Numbered from the stretch's first letter, positions 34,375-43,173 are shown. The stretch is DNA of 45,857 nt from Gammaproteobacteria bacterium (GCA_021323735.1 JAJPKM010000027.1:1-45857); one strand, 5' to 3'. Notes: generated from the sequence alone by a model not told the origin. Made by a program: numbers and translations.

Positions 34375-34893
34375 TTATGCGAACAGCTGACGCAGAAATG
34401 CAAAAAGTTCCCGGGCCCCGACCGGCGAGCGCTGTTCCGCACGCTCCCTTTCTGCCTTTTCGAGCAGCCTCGTCAAGGCCGCCCGGTCGGCATTGGGGTA
34501 CTCTTGCAGCAACTCATTCAAGGCCACGGCGGGTTCCGACAACAACCGATCCCGCCATCGCTCGATTTGCTGAAAATGGCGGATTTCCACATCGTGGCGC
34601 TGTTTGCGCTCGGCGAGCTTGGCGAGCACCGGTTCCGGATCGATGGTGCGCATCAGCTTGCCGATATACTGGCGCTGCCTTACCTGGGCGCCGTGAGAGG
34701 GCAGCCGACGCAGGTCGCGCAGCGCGGCGAACAAATTTTCCGGCAGATCCAGCGCCCTGATTTCCTGGTCCGGGAGGGCGGACAACTTGACCCCCAGTTC
34801 CTGCAACGACGCGGCTTCCCGCTTGCGGGCGCTCTTGCTCAGCCGCTGCTCGTCGGATTCCTCGGAATCCTGGGTTTCATTATCGATGGTCAT
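34375..34893 (-). CDS. darP: Ribosome-associated protein DarP (YjgA)
   Basis: A 172-residue DUF615 protein, charged and helical, with SKSARKREAASLQELGVKL and RRLPSHGAQVRQRQYIGKLMR. In E. coli DarP binds precursor 50S particles and assists late assembly. An acidic N-terminus (residues 3-16) precedes the domain. It is divergent from pmbA, the same neighbour as in E. coli, and probably leads the purE-purK transcript. Confidence 0.93.
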   Translation of the reverse strand: MTIDNETQDSEESDEQRLSKSARKREAASLQELGVKLSALPDQEIRALDLPENLFAALRDLRRLPSHGAQVRQRQYIGKLMRTIDPEPVLAKLAERKQRHDVEIRHFQQIERWRDRLLSEPAVALNELLQEYPNADRAALTRLLEKAERERAEQRSPVGARELFAFLRQLFA

Positions 34894-34966
34894 ATCCCCA
34901 TGCTATCACCCGGGCCGGTAGAATCATCTTCGGAATTCCCCAACCCGCCAGCTCGGAGAGATGTCG

Positions 34967-36316
34967 ATGGCCCTTACCGATAGCCCTGTGCGCCTGAACC
35001 AAACAGACCTGGAATCCATTATCGAGCAGGCGCTCGGGGAAGCCCGCTCACGCGGAGCCTCCCAAGCCGAGGCGGCCGTCAGCCAGGATACCGGCCTGTC
35101 GGTGGGGGTACGCCTGGGCGAGGTCGAAACCCTCGAGCATCAGCGCGACCGCAGCATGGGGATTACGGTGTACTTCGGGCAGCGCAAGGGTTCGGCCAGC
35201 ACGGCGGACTTTTCGCCGGAAGCGGTAGGCGCGACCGTCGCCAAGGCTTGCAGCATTGCACGGTTTACCGCGGAAGATGCGAGTTCCGGTCTCGCGGAGC
35301 CGGCTTTGATGGCCCATGCGCCCCAGGACCTCGATCTTTCGCATCCCTGGAATGTGACCGCGGACCGCGCCATCGAGATCGCCAAGAGCTGCGAGTCCGC
35401 CGCGCTGCGATTCGATGCGCGGATCAACAATTCCGAGGGTGCATCGGTCGGTACCCACCAGGGCCTCCATGTCTATGGCAACACACATGGTTTCGTCGGA
35501 GGCTATCCGACCACGTCGCACACCTTGAGCTGCGTGGTGCTCGCCGGAACGGGGGAGGACATGCAACGCGATTATTGGTACAGCAGTTCGCGCGATTGGC
35601 GCGACTTGCAAGATCCGGAGGCGATCGGCCGCGAAAGTGCGCGGCGCACGCTTGCCCGGCTCGGGCCGCGTAAAATCAGTACGCGCCGCGCCCCGGTGCT
35701 GTTCGTACCGGAATTGGCTCGCGGTCTCATCGGTCATTTCGTCGCCGCCATACGCGGCAGCAGTCAATACCGGCAGGCGTCGTTCCTGCTCAATGCCGCC
35801 GGGCAGCAGATCTTTCCCGCCGATTTCTCCATTGCCGAACGGCCGCATTTGCCGAAGGCCCTGGCAAGCGCGCCTTTCGACGATGAGGGTGTCGCGACGC
35901 GCGATCGCGAGCTGGTCGCGGAGGGCGTTCTCACCGGATATGTCCTGTCCAGCTACTCGGCGCGCAAGCTGGGTCTTCAAAGCACGGGCAATGCCGGCGG
36001 CACGCACAATCTCATCGTGGCGCCGACGCTTGCGGGCGGTGCATCCGCCATGTTGTCGCGCCTCGGTACGGGATTGTTGCTGACGGAGCTCATGGGACAA
36101 GGCGTGAACACGGTGACGGGTGACTATTCGCGCGGCGCCGCGGGATTCTGGGTGGAGAACGGCGAGATTCAATATCCGGTGGCGGAGATCACGATTGCCG
36201 GAAACCTGCGTTCGATGTTCCTCGGCATCGGTGCGGTCGGCGATGATATCGACATCCGCGGCGGCGTTCGGGTCGGCTCGATCCTGCTCGAGGAGTTGAC
36301 CATCGCGGGCGAATGA
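34967..36316 (+). CDS. pmbA: Metalloprotease subunit PmbA (TldE)
   Basis: A 449-residue partner of TldD. It has the same two-domain fold without the HExxxH zinc motif: SQDTGLSVGVRLGEVETLEHQRDRS-type N-terminal block, GYPTTSHTLSCVVLAG, and the C-terminal TGDYSRGAAGFWVENGEIQYPVAEITIAGNL signature. ATG 34967 has GGAGAG 6 bp upstream; the in-frame ATG at 34961 is too close to that site. With tldD in the same window, both halves of the protease are present. Confidence 0.95.
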   Translation: MALTDSPVRLNQTDLESIIEQALGEARSRGASQAEAAVSQDTGLSVGVRLGEVETLEHQRDRSMGITVYFGQRKGSASTADFSPEAVGATVAKACSIARFTAEDASSGLAEPALMAHAPQDLDLSHPWNVTADRAIEIAKSCESAALRFDARINNSEGASVGTHQGLHVYGNTHGFVGGYPTTSHTLSCVVLAGTGEDMQRDYWYSSSRDWRDLQDPEAIGRESARRTLARLGPRKISTRRAPVLFVPELARGLIGHFVAAIRGSSQYRQASFLLNAAGQQIFPADFSIAERPHLPKALASAPFDDEGVATRDRELVAEGVLTGYVLSSYSARKLGLQSTGNAGGTHNLIVAPTLAGGASAMLSRLGTGLLLTELMGQGVNTVTGDYSRGAAGFWVENGEIQYPVAEITIAGNLRSMFLGIGAVGDDIDIRGGVRVGSILLEELTIAGE

Positions 36317-36321
36317 TTCAA

Positions 36322-36449
36322 GGCGCCGAGTCGCCGGCACGAAAATCACGCCGGGTATCAACGTTGCAGTATCCGCGGCGAGTATCGCCGGCGCGAAAGC
36401 CAGCCTCGGTATCGCCGTTGCATTGTCCGCGGCGAACTATGCCGGCGCC
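36322..36449. repeat. Imperfect 54-55 bp tandem repeat after pmbA
   Basis: Two diverged units (36322-36376 and 36377-36430) and a partial third (36431-36449) share the frame GGCG...GCCGGC.CGAAA...GGTATC..CGTTGCA.TGTCCGC. They fill the whole gap between the convergent pmbA and yihY genes. Confidence 0.6.
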
Positions 36450-36450
36450 A

Positions 36451-37755
36451 TCATGTTTTTACGGCAACGAGATCCTTGAGCGTGCGACCCTGCAAGGGCT
36501 TGGCCATGGCGCTTTCGACCTCTTTGAGCAGCGCCATCCCAGGTTTCAATCCGCGAATGCTGATCGCCAGCCGGCCGCTGTGCAGCGCCCGCACCACACG
36601 GAAAATCTCGGCGAGCTGAATCGCGGCGATATCCCTGCCCGGCACGAATTTTTCGCCCTCGGTCGCCAGAATGAGCCCATTCTCTTCCAGGCAGTGCAGC
36701 ACCGGTGCCAGGGCAATGGTGGGGATATCCAATTCCGCGGCCAGTGCGTGTGCCGTCCAAGAGGCGGTGCCGACGGCATAGTCGCGTCCGATGAGATACA
36801 TGACGGAAATGGCCACTTGCTCGCGATCTCGCGCCGTCAGTTCGAATGGGGTTTGTCCATGGCGTAGGTACTGGGGGAATTGCCAATAAAACGCCAGCTG
36901 CGCGCCCAGCAGCAGGATGAGCCAGCTCAAGTACACCCAAATCAGCGTGGTCAGCACGATCGCGAAGCCGGTATACACCGCCACCAAGGACGAGGAATAG
37001 ACGATGAACGCAGTGAATGCCTTGCCGACGAGGGCCCACATAATGCCCGAAGAGATGCCGCCGATGAGCGCGGCCCGTATATCCACCTTGGTATTGGGGA
37101 TGAACGAATACATGAAGGTGAACACGATGGTCACGATCACATAGGGCAGCACCGTTCCCACGCCGCCCAGCAGCCAGGCCAACTGCGGGATCGCGCCCAG
37201 CCATTGGGCGAAGGGACTGCGTTGGGCGCTCGCCAAGAGCCCTAAGGCAACCGCGAGCAGAATCGGACCCAAGACCATCATGCTCAAGTATTCGGTAAAG
37301 CGGCGCGCAAGGTTTCTCGGCCGATCGACATGCCAGAGGAAGTTGAAGCTGGTTTCGACTTTTTGAATGGTGGTGATGACGGTGTAGACGAGGAAGGCCA
37401 GGCCAAGTGTACCTAGAAGGCCGCCGCGCATGTTCTGGACGAACTGCATGGCGCTCTCGGTCAGCTGCGCCGACGCGGCGCCGAGCGGCTTGAAGAACTG
37501 GTCGAGGATGAATTTCAAATCGCCGCGGGCGCCCAACCCTTTGAGGATCGAAAAGCTGAACACCATGAGCGGCACGATCGACAACAGCGTCGTGTACGCC
37601 AGGCTCATGGCCCGCGTGCTGATCTCGCCGTGAAGCCAGTCGCGAATCAGCGCAATGGGATATCGCACCACGCGCAGGACCGGGCCCCACGGGGGTGCCA
37701 TGCTGCGGGAACCCGTGAACAGTCCGTCTTCGAGGTCTTCGACCCACTTGAGCAT
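36451..37755 (-). CDS. YihY/BrkB-family inner-membrane protein
   Basis: A 434-residue protein with about six hydrophobic helices between residues 50 and 300 (for example LAYTTLLSIVPLMVFSFSIL and TLIWVYLSWLILLLGAQLAF). The family motif is TRAMSLAYTTLLSIVPL. A soluble C-terminal part of roughly 120 residues resembles a winged-helix fold (LAAELDIPTIALAPVLHCLEE). Older RNase BN labels for this family were wrong; its function is not established. ATG 37755 matches the family start (MLKWVEDLEDGLF). A second long frame on the same strand is out of phase and lacks membrane character. Confidence 0.9.
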   Translation of the reverse strand: MLKWVEDLEDGLFTGSRSMAPPWGPVLRVVRYPIALIRDWLHGEISTRAMSLAYTTLLSIVPLMVFSFSILKGLGARGDLKFILDQFFKPLGAASAQLTESAMQFVQNMRGGLLGTLGLAFLVYTVITTIQKVETSFNFLWHVDRPRNLARRFTEYLSMMVLGPILLAVALGLLASAQRSPFAQWLGAIPQLAWLLGGVGTVLPYVIVTIVFTFMYSFIPNTKVDIRAALIGGISSGIMWALVGKAFTAFIVYSSSLVAVYTGFAIVLTTLIWVYLSWLILLLGAQLAFYWQFPQYLRHGQTPFELTARDREQVAISVMYLIGRDYAVGTASWTAHALAAELDIPTIALAPVLHCLEENGLILATEGEKFVPGRDIAAIQLAEIFRVVRALHSGRLAISIRGLKPGMALLKEVESAMAKPLQGRTLKDLVAVKT

Positions 37756-37901
37756 ACGGGAGAGCCTTACATGCTGCGTGGGGCATGGCAAGATCGCGGG
37801 ATGCCGGCCGCGGCCACGCGAGTAGTCGAAACGAGCTACGGCGCCGTCGGCAACTCCATGGCCTGGTCAACGGCGCAACAGCTTGGGTCCGGTCAACAGC
37901 C

Positions 37902-38804
37902 TCAGGGCCTCGTCAGCAGCTTCAAGGCTTCGCGGTAATTCTCGCTGGTGCGGTTCAGGATCTCCGGCGGCAAATGCGGAGCGGGAGGCTTCTTGTTCCA
38001 GTGCAGCGACTCCAGGTAGTCGCGCACGAACTGCTTGTCGAAGCTCGGCGGGCTGATCCCGGGCTTGTACGAAGTCATCGGCCAGAAACGCGATGAGTCC
38101 GGCGTCAATGCCTCATCGATGAGGTACAGACGTCCCGAATGATCGACGCCGAATTCGAACTTCGTGTCCGCGATGATGATGTTGCGCGCGCGCGCATGTT
38201 CGGCTGCAAACCGATAGACCTCGAGCGCAATGCGCCGCACCTCGGCTGCGAGATCCTTGCCGATCAGCTTTACGATGGCGTCGAAGTCGATATTCTCGTC
38301 GTGCGAACCTGCGGGCGCCTTCGACGCCGGCGTGAATATCGGTTCCGGTAAGCGCTCCGCCAATTCCAAGCCGGGCGGTAGGGAGATGCCGCAGACCGAG
38401 CCGTGCTGCTTGTAGTCTTTGAACCCAGAGCCGATGAGATAACCGCGCACCACCGCTTCGATCGGCAGCGCGTTCAACTTCCTGACCACCATGGCGCGGC
38501 CGGTCAATTGCGCCCGTTCCGCGGTATCGCTGATGATGTCCTCGATACGCAATTCGGACAGATGATTGGCCGTAATGCGGGCGGTTTTCGCGAACCAGAA
38601 CAGCGAAATCTGGTTGAGTACTTCGCCTTTGAACGGGATGGGGTCCGGAAGGACCACGTCGAACGCGGACAGCCGATCGGTGGCGACGATCAGCAAGTGC
38701 CGGTCATCCACATCGTAGATATCGCGCACCTTGCCCTGGTGAATTTTCCTCAGGCTTCGCAGATGCGTCTCGAAAAGCGGTGCCGAATGCGAATACTGTT
38801 CCAT
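37902..38804 (-). CDS. purC: SAICAR synthase
   Basis: A 300-residue phosphoribosylaminoimidazole-succinocarboxamide synthase. It has the N-terminal GKVRDIYDV ATP loop, LLIVATDRLSAFDV, the substrate segment RGYLIGSGFKDY and the catalytic IIADTKFEFGVD and DEALTPDSSRFWP blocks. The length fits the roughly 300-residue PurC type found in many proteobacteria and yeast rather than the 237-residue E. coli type. It acts on the product of PurE. Confidence 0.97.
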   Translation of the reverse strand: MEQYSHSAPLFETHLRSLRKIHQGKVRDIYDVDDRHLLIVATDRLSAFDVVLPDPIPFKGEVLNQISLFWFAKTARITANHLSELRIEDIISDTAERAQLTGRAMVVRKLNALPIEAVVRGYLIGSGFKDYKQHGSVCGISLPPGLELAERLPEPIFTPASKAPAGSHDENIDFDAIVKLIGKDLAAEVRRIALEVYRFAAEHARARNIIIADTKFEFGVDHSGRLYLIDEALTPDSSRFWPMTSYKPGISPPSFDKQFVRDYLESLHWNKKPPAPHLPPEILNRTSENYREALKLLTRP

Positions 38805-38876
38805 GCGAAAGCGCCCGCGACTGCTACCATTGAAGGTCGGCGATTGTGGCGGGACGGGGCGGATAGGTCAACGCGA

Positions 38877-39644
38877 ATGAGTTGGAATGGGGTTTTTTTA
38901 GGCGCGCTGTTCGGCCTGCTGATCACCAGGAGTGCCTGGGGAGCCGCCGTCGGCGCCATGATCGGATACATGCTGGACCCCGGGGCGGGGGTGCGGGTGG
39001 CATCGTCCAATGGGACCACCTCGATTTCCAGCGAATTTTTCCGGACCACCTTTGAGATCATGGGCTACGTCGCCAAATCCGACGGCCGCGTGTCCGAGGC
39101 GGAAATCGATGCCGCTCGCCGGCTAATGCAGGAATTGAATTTGGGCGCCGCGGACGTCAACGCCGCCATCGCCTGCTTCAGGGCCGGCAAATCGCCGGGC
39201 TACGATGCAGAACTGGCCGTGGAGCGGCTGCGCGAGTCGTGCGGCCTGCGCTATGACCTGCTGCGCGCCTTCGTGGAGCTGCAGTTGCGCGCCGCGCTTG
39301 CCGGCAACGGGATCTCGCCGCCTGCGCGTAGGGTCCTGATCGGAATAGCCGAGCGCTTGGGGCTGTCGGAGGTCGAGTTTTCGACCATGGAGGCGTCACT
39401 GCGCGGCAGGCACGGGCGCGGCAAATCCAGCTCCCTGGCGGAATGCTATGCGGAACTGGAGGTCGAGGCCGGCATCAGCGATCAAGAACTCGTCAAGGCG
39501 TATCGGCGCCAGATGAGCCGCCATCACCCTGATAAACTCGTTGCCAACGGCCTGCCGGAGTCGATGGCACAAATGGCGAAAGAGAAGACTCAGCGTATTC
39601 AAGAGGCTTACGAAGGCATTCGCGCGGCGCGAGGGATGCGCTAG
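38877..39644 (+). CDS. djlA: DjlA-like membrane co-chaperone (TerB and J domains)
   Basis: A 255-residue protein with a short Gly-rich N-terminal membrane segment (FLGALFGLLITRSAWGAAVG). A TerB-like helical domain follows at about residues 50-170 (EIMGYVAKSDGRVSEAEIDAA). The C-terminal J domain carries the essential HPD tripeptide in RQMSRHHPDKL. DjlA stimulates DnaK at the membrane. ATG 38877 has only a weak ribosome site. rpe starts 9 bp after its stop, so the pair is probably one transcript. Confidence 0.9.
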   Translation: MSWNGVFLGALFGLLITRSAWGAAVGAMIGYMLDPGAGVRVASSNGTTSISSEFFRTTFEIMGYVAKSDGRVSEAEIDAARRLMQELNLGAADVNAAIACFRAGKSPGYDAELAVERLRESCGLRYDLLRAFVELQLRAALAGNGISPPARRVLIGIAERLGLSEVEFSTMEASLRGRHGRGKSSSLAECYAELEVEAGISDQELVKAYRRQMSRHHPDKLVANGLPESMAQMAKEKTQRIQEAYEGIRAARGMR

Positions 39645-39653
39645 GCTCCCAGC

Positions 39654-40328
39654 ATGGACATCATCATATCGCCGTCGATTCTATCCGCCGATTTCGCGCG
39701 CCTCGGCGAAGAGGTCAACGCGGTACTCGCCGCCGGTGCCGATTGGATTCACTTCGATGTCATGGATAATCACTACGTCCCGAATCTCACCGTCGGTCCG
39801 CTGGTTTGCCAGGCCCTGCGCAAAGCCGGAGTGAAAGCGCCCATCGATGTGCATCTGATGGTCTCGCCGGTCGATCCCTTGGTGATCGATTTTGCCAAGG
39901 CGGGCGCCACCAACATCAGCTTCCACCCGGAAGCGACTCAGCATGTGGACCGTACCATTCAACTCATCCGCCACTGCGGCTGCAAACCGGGCTTGGTGTT
40001 CAATCCCGCCACGAGTTTGAGCTGGCTGGACTATGTGATCGACAAGATCGACGTGATCCTGCTGATGTCGGTAAACCCCGGGTTCGGCGGACAGGAATTC
40101 ATCCCCGAGGTGCTGCCCAAGCTGGCCCAGGCGCGTGCGCGAATCGAGGCGGCCAAGCGCGATATCCGACTGGAAATCGACGGAGGAGTCAAAGTCGAAA
40201 ATGTCGCCGGCATTGCCAGGGCGGGGGCGGATACCTTCGTCTCGGGATCTGCGATCTTCGGCAGCGCGGATTACGCGCGCACCATCAAGGATATGCGCGC
40301 GCAGATCGAATTAGGCAGGAAATCGTAG
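39654..40328 (+). CDS. rpe: Ribulose-phosphate 3-epimerase
   Basis: A 224-residue TIM-barrel enzyme of the pentose phosphate pathway. Metal and catalytic residues are in [25 protein letters not shown] (His, Asp), DVHLMVSPV (His) and EIDGGVK (Asp). The phosphate loop is [11 protein letters not shown]. Its partner in the pathway, rpiA, is 5 kb away on the other strand. Confidence 0.97.
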   Translation: MDIIISPSILSADFARLGEEVNAVLAAGADWIHFDVMDNHYVPNLTVGPLVCQALRKAGVKAPIDVHLMVSPVDPLVIDFAKAGATNISFHPEATQHVDRTIQLIRHCGCKPGLVFNPATSLSWLDYVIDKIDVILLMSVNPGFGGQEFIPEVLPKLAQARARIEAAKRDIRLEIDGGVKVENVAGIARAGADTFVSGSAIFGSADYARTIKDMRAQIELGRKS

Positions 40329-40421
40329 CCAAATCGGCCTAAAAACCCGGCTGGCTCCGCGCGATGCGTCTGTTGCAGATGCCGACGCGACACGTGGAAG
40401 CCTTAAGGCAGGCTCCCGGGA

Positions 40422-41183
40422 CTATTCGTCGTCGTCCTCATCGTCATCGTCGTCATCATCATCAGGCAGTTCGGCGCGCGCATTCTTGCCACCGGCATTT
40501 GCTCCGGCCTTTACGGGCACGATCAGCGGCCGCGTCTTGACCTTGGGTCTGGCGTTGAACACCACAATGGTCTTTCCCGTGGCGCGCAGCAGCCCTTGCT
40601 CTTCGAGCACCTTGAGCACGCGCCCCGCCATTTCGCGCGAGCATCCGACCAGGCGTGAAAGCTCTTGCCGGCTGACTTTGATCTGCATGCCCTCCGGGTG
40701 GGTCATGGCATCGGGCTCGCCGCACAAATCCATGATGGCGTGTGCGACGCGGCCGGTGACGTCGACGAAGGCGAGATCGCCCAGCTTGCGGTTGGTGCGA
40801 TCCAGGCGTGTGGCCAGCTGCGTGGCCAGCTCGAAGATCAGCCCGGGGCTTTCGGCGGCGATTTGGCGAAAGCGCGGATAGGTCATTTCGGCGAGTTCGG
40901 ATTGCTGGCGGGTTCGTACCCATGCGCTGCGCGTGGGCTGTTCGTAGAACAGGCCCATCTCGCCGAAGAACTGGCCCTTGTTCAAGTAGGCGAGGACCAT
41001 TTCGTTGCCATCCTCGTCCTCGATCATGACCTCAACTGAACCGGAAATGATGTAGTACAGAATGTCCGGCAGGTCGCCGGCGTGGATGATCACGGTCTTG
41101 GAAGGGACTGTCCGGATACGGCAGTAGCTCAAGAAACGATTGATCGCTGGGATATCGCTTAAGGCTTTTGCCCCTTCTTCCAT
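40422..41183 (-). CDS. crp: Crp/Vfr-type cAMP receptor protein with acidic C-terminal tail
   Basis: A 253-residue transcription regulator. The cyclic-nucleotide domain keeps FFGEMGLFYEQPTRSAWVR, with Arg85 and Ser86 equivalent to the cAMP phosphate contacts. The winged-helix DNA-binding part (SRQELSRLVGCSREMAGRVLKVLEE, 171-195) is almost that of E. coli CRP and Vfr. After the usual end near residue 212 there is an extra tail of about 40 residues ending in D/E-only residues 241-253. At the C-helix the Thr-Ser/Thr pair that contacts cAMP in CRP/Vfr reads T130-N131. ATG 41183 has GGGAG 5 bp upstream. It lies 94 bp after coq7; that gap has AT-rich promoter-like sequence, so it may have its own promoter. 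Confidence 0.92.
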   Translation of the reverse strand: MEEGAKALSDIPAINRFLSYCRIRTVPSKTVIIHAGDLPDILYYIISGSVEVMIEDEDGNEMVLAYLNKGQFFGEMGLFYEQPTRSAWVRTRQQSELAEMTYPRFRQIAAESPGLIFELATQLATRLDRTNRKLGDLAFVDVTGRVAHAIMDLCGEPDAMTHPEGMQIKVSRQELSRLVGCSREMAGRVLKVLEEQGLLRATGKTIVVFNARPKVKTRPLIVPVKAGANAGGKNARAELPDDDDDDDDEDDDE

Positions 41184-41277
41184 GGTCACTCCCGTTGGTT
41201 CTTGTGTCGCTTAAACGCCGATACTGGCGCACGTTTTATTACATAAGTCCTGGAATCGCAAGCACTAAGAGCGGCCG

Positions 41278-41916
41278 TCAAACCCAGTACGAGCCGCGCG
41301 TCATCAGCATGGATGTCGCACGCATAGCCCATGTTATGGGAATCGGCAGCGCTTTGCCCCCCAGAGAAGCTGCTTTCGCGCCATGTTGCACCTCGTCCCG
41401 CGTCATCTGTTCGAGGATGGCGCGGCTGCGCAGGTCTTTTGCGCTCAAGCGCCCCATATGATCGCGCAAATGCGCTTCCACCTGTTTTTCCGTTTCCGCC
41501 ATGAACCCGAGGCTGGCACCAGGCCCAAGGAACCCGGCCAGGGCTCCGATGGTCAGTGAGCCTACGTACCAGATCGGGTTCAAAAGGCTGGTCCGGCCTT
41601 TCAATTCCTGCAGCCGCTCCTCGCACCAGGCGAGATGATCGATCTCCTCGGCAGCGGCCTCCAGCATCGCTGCCTTGAGCTTCGGGTCGCCGGCAGCCAG
41701 GGCTTGACCCTGGTACAGCGCCTGCGCGGCCACCTCTCCGGAGTGATTGACCCGCATGAGCCGCACCGATTCCAGGCGATCAGCCTCCTCCAGGGATGTG
41801 GGCGCCGGGCCCGCGGGGGTTGTGCGCGAGGCGCGTGGGGGTACGCTTAAGGTCTTGATTACCTTATCGATTTCGCCTATCAGTCGGTCCAATGAGTGGT
41901 ATCTGCGGGCGTCCAT
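41278..41916 (-). CDS. coq7: Demethoxyubiquinone hydroxylase
   Basis: A 212-residue di-iron hydroxylase of ubiquinone synthesis. Metal ligands are seen in RVNHSGEVAAQALY (Glu), AAAEEIDHLAWCEERL (Glu, His), the central Glu of AETEKQVEAHL and TRDEVQHGAKA (Glu, His). About 40 poorly conserved residues precede the core. ATG 41916 (or GTG 41922) has no ribosome site; a TATAAT element lies just upstream, so a leaderless transcript is possible. The gene supports an aerobic, ubiquinone-using organism. Confidence 0.94.
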   Translation of the reverse strand: MDARRYHSLDRLIGEIDKVIKTLSVPPRASRTTPAGPAPTSLEEADRLESVRLMRVNHSGEVAAQALYQGQALAAGDPKLKAAMLEAAAEEIDHLAWCEERLQELKGRTSLLNPIWYVGSLTIGALAGFLGPGASLGFMAETEKQVEAHLRDHMGRLSAKDLRSRAILEQMTRDEVQHGAKAASLGGKALPIPITWAMRATSMLMTRGSYWV

Positions 41917-41922
41917 GGACAC

Positions 41923-41933
41923 ATTATATTATA
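41923..41933 (-). promoter_or_regulatory. Overlapping -10 elements directly before coq7
   Basis: On the minus strand TATAATATAAT gives two overlapping perfect TATAAT boxes, ending 7 and 12 bp before the coq7 ATG. A transcript starting 6-8 bp after the nearer box would begin at or next to the start codon. The -35 region is poor (ACCTTG at a 17-bp spacing). Confidence 0.45.
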
Positions 41934-42027
41934 GGCGCCGAGTATCAAGGTCGCCGGACTGGCATCCGCGCCCGCTGTTCTGTACACTTTCGCGCCTTCT
42001 TAACGACCCGAATTACTTGAGTACTCC

Positions 42028-42456
42028 ATGTATACCGTATTTTCAAAGCCTGAAGAAACACGCGGCGACTGGTTCTTGGTCGACGCGGCAGGCAAGACGC
42101 TTGGCCGGTTGGCCTCTGAAATCGCGCACCGCCTGAAGGGCAAGCACAAGCCCAATTATGCGCCGCATCAAGATCTTGGCGACCACATCGTCGTCGTCAA
42201 TGCCGGCGAAGTGCGTGTCACGGGCGCCAAGCTCACCGACAAGTTCTATCATCAGCACACAGGTTACGTGGGCAATCTGAAGAGCATTTCTCTGGGCAAG
42301 CTGCTCAAGGAGCACCCGGAGCGAGCCATCCAGTTCGCCGTCAAGGGCATGCTGCCCAAGGGCCCCTTGGGCCGTCGCATGTATAAGAAGCTGCATGTTT
42401 TCGGCGGCAAAGACCATCCTCATCAAGCACAGCAGCCCAAAGCGCTGGAAATCTAA
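42028..42456 (+). CDS. rplM: Ribosomal protein L13
   Basis: A 142-residue large-subunit protein, the standard length. It has the conserved [21 protein letters not shown] start, the [16 protein letters not shown] core and [18 protein letters not shown] near the end. It heads the rplM-rpsI operon, with rpsI 13 bp downstream. It is divergent from coq7, with about 110 bp between the two starts for promoters. Confidence 0.98.
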   Translation: MYTVFSKPEETRGDWFLVDAAGKTLGRLASEIAHRLKGKHKPNYAPHQDLGDHIVVVNAGEVRVTGAKLTDKFYHQHTGYVGNLKSISLGKLLKEHPERAIQFAVKGMLPKGPLGRRMYKKLHVFGGKDHPHQAQQPKALEI

Positions 42457-42469
42457 GTTAGGATCATCA

Positions 42470-42871
42470 ATGGCAAATTCAGCCGCGAATTCCTTTTATG
42501 GCACGGGCCGCCGCAAAACCTCCAGTGCGCGGGTTTACCTGCGTCAAGGCTCCGGCAAGGTGTCGATCAATGGCCGCACCTTGGATGAGTTTTTCGGCCG
42601 CGAAACCGGCCGTATGATCGTGCAGCAGCCCTTCGGTGCGGTGCAACTCGACGGTAAATTCGATGTCGAAGCCCATGTGGAAGGTGGCGGGATCACCGGC
42701 CAGGCCGGTGCGATTCGCCACGGGATCACGCGCGCGCTGATGGCCTACGACGAGACTCTTCGGTCGCCGTTGCGCAAAGCAGGCTTTGTGACCCGCGATG
42801 CGCGAGAAGTCGAGCGCAAGAAGGTGGGCCGCCGCAAAGCTCGCCGCGGCACGCAGTTCTCGAAACGCTGA
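42470..42871 (+). CDS. rpsI: Ribosomal protein S9
   Basis: A 133-residue small-subunit protein. The [15 protein letters not shown] start, [19 protein letters not shown] core and the basic C-terminal tail ending in QFSKR, which reaches the P-site tRNA, are intact. ATG 42470 follows an AGGA site. Confidence 0.98.
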   Translation: MANSAANSFYGTGRRKTSSARVYLRQGSGKVSINGRTLDEFFGRETGRMIVQQPFGAVQLDGKFDVEAHVEGGGITGQAGAIRHGITRALMAYDETLRSPLRKAGFVTRDAREVERKKVGRRKARRGTQFSKR

Positions 42872-42917
42872 TCGGATAGGCATTCCCCGCCTGACTGTAG
42901 AGATGGGTCGGACGGGT

Positions 42918-42989
42918 GCGACGCATGCGTCGTACGGGTGGCCATGGATGGCCACCCAGGGCTTGCGCGTAGCAGGAATAGCGCAGCGC
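42918..42989. repeat. Second copy of the palindromic intergenic repeat, inverted
   Basis: The core GACGCATGCGTC, then GGGTGGCCATGGATGGCCAC, then GGGCTTGCGCG.AGCAGG and GCGCAATG matches, in reverse orientation, the inner part of the element at 17025-17192. The outer inverted repeats of that element are not seen here. It lies between rpsI and tRNA-Gln. Confidence 0.7.
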
Positions 42990-43036
42990 AATGCGCCTCG
43001 ACCCCGTAGATTCGCGCGTAGCGCATCGACAAGATT

Positions 43037-43110
43037 TGGGGGATCGTCTAGTGGTAGGACAACGGTCTCTGACACCGTTTACCTAGGTTCGAATCCTAGT
43101 CCCCCAGCCA
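43037..43110 (+). tRNA. tRNA-Gln (anticodon CUG)
   Basis: A 74-nt cloverleaf. The acceptor arm TGGGGGA/TCCCCCA has the U1-A72 pair typical of bacterial glutamine tRNAs. The D arm contains AGTGGTAGGAC and the anticodon stem is ACGGT/ACCGT with loop CTCTGAC (anticodon CTG, 43069-43071). The T arm is CCTAG/CTAGT-type with GTTCGAATC. Discriminator G and an encoded CCA end the gene. It reads CAG codons. Confidence 0.96.
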
Positions 43111-43114
43111 GACA

Positions 43115-43138
43115 GGGCCCGCATCTGCGGGCCCTTTT
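43115..43138 (+). terminator. Rho-independent terminator after tRNA-Gln
   Basis: GGGCCCGC (43115-43122), loop ATCT, GCGGGCCC (43127-43134), followed by TTTT. The perfect 8-bp GC stem and T run lie 4 bp after the tRNA. Confidence 0.9.
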
Positions 43139-43173
43139 AGTATCACGTGATTCGTGCGCCGATGGGAACTCTC

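Noticed and set aside
35048-36361. 437-codon minus-strand frame opposite pmbA
   Set aside because: Shadow of pmbA, which carries a clear family signature on the plus strand.
36437-37870. 477-codon minus-strand frame out of phase with the YihY gene
   Set aside because: Lacks the membrane helices and family motif seen in the other frame; composition is Arg/His-rich.
40422-40470. GAT/GTC-rich run at the crp end considered as a CRISPR-like or microsatellite repeat
   Set aside because: It is in frame and simply encodes the acidic Asp/Glu tail of the regulator.
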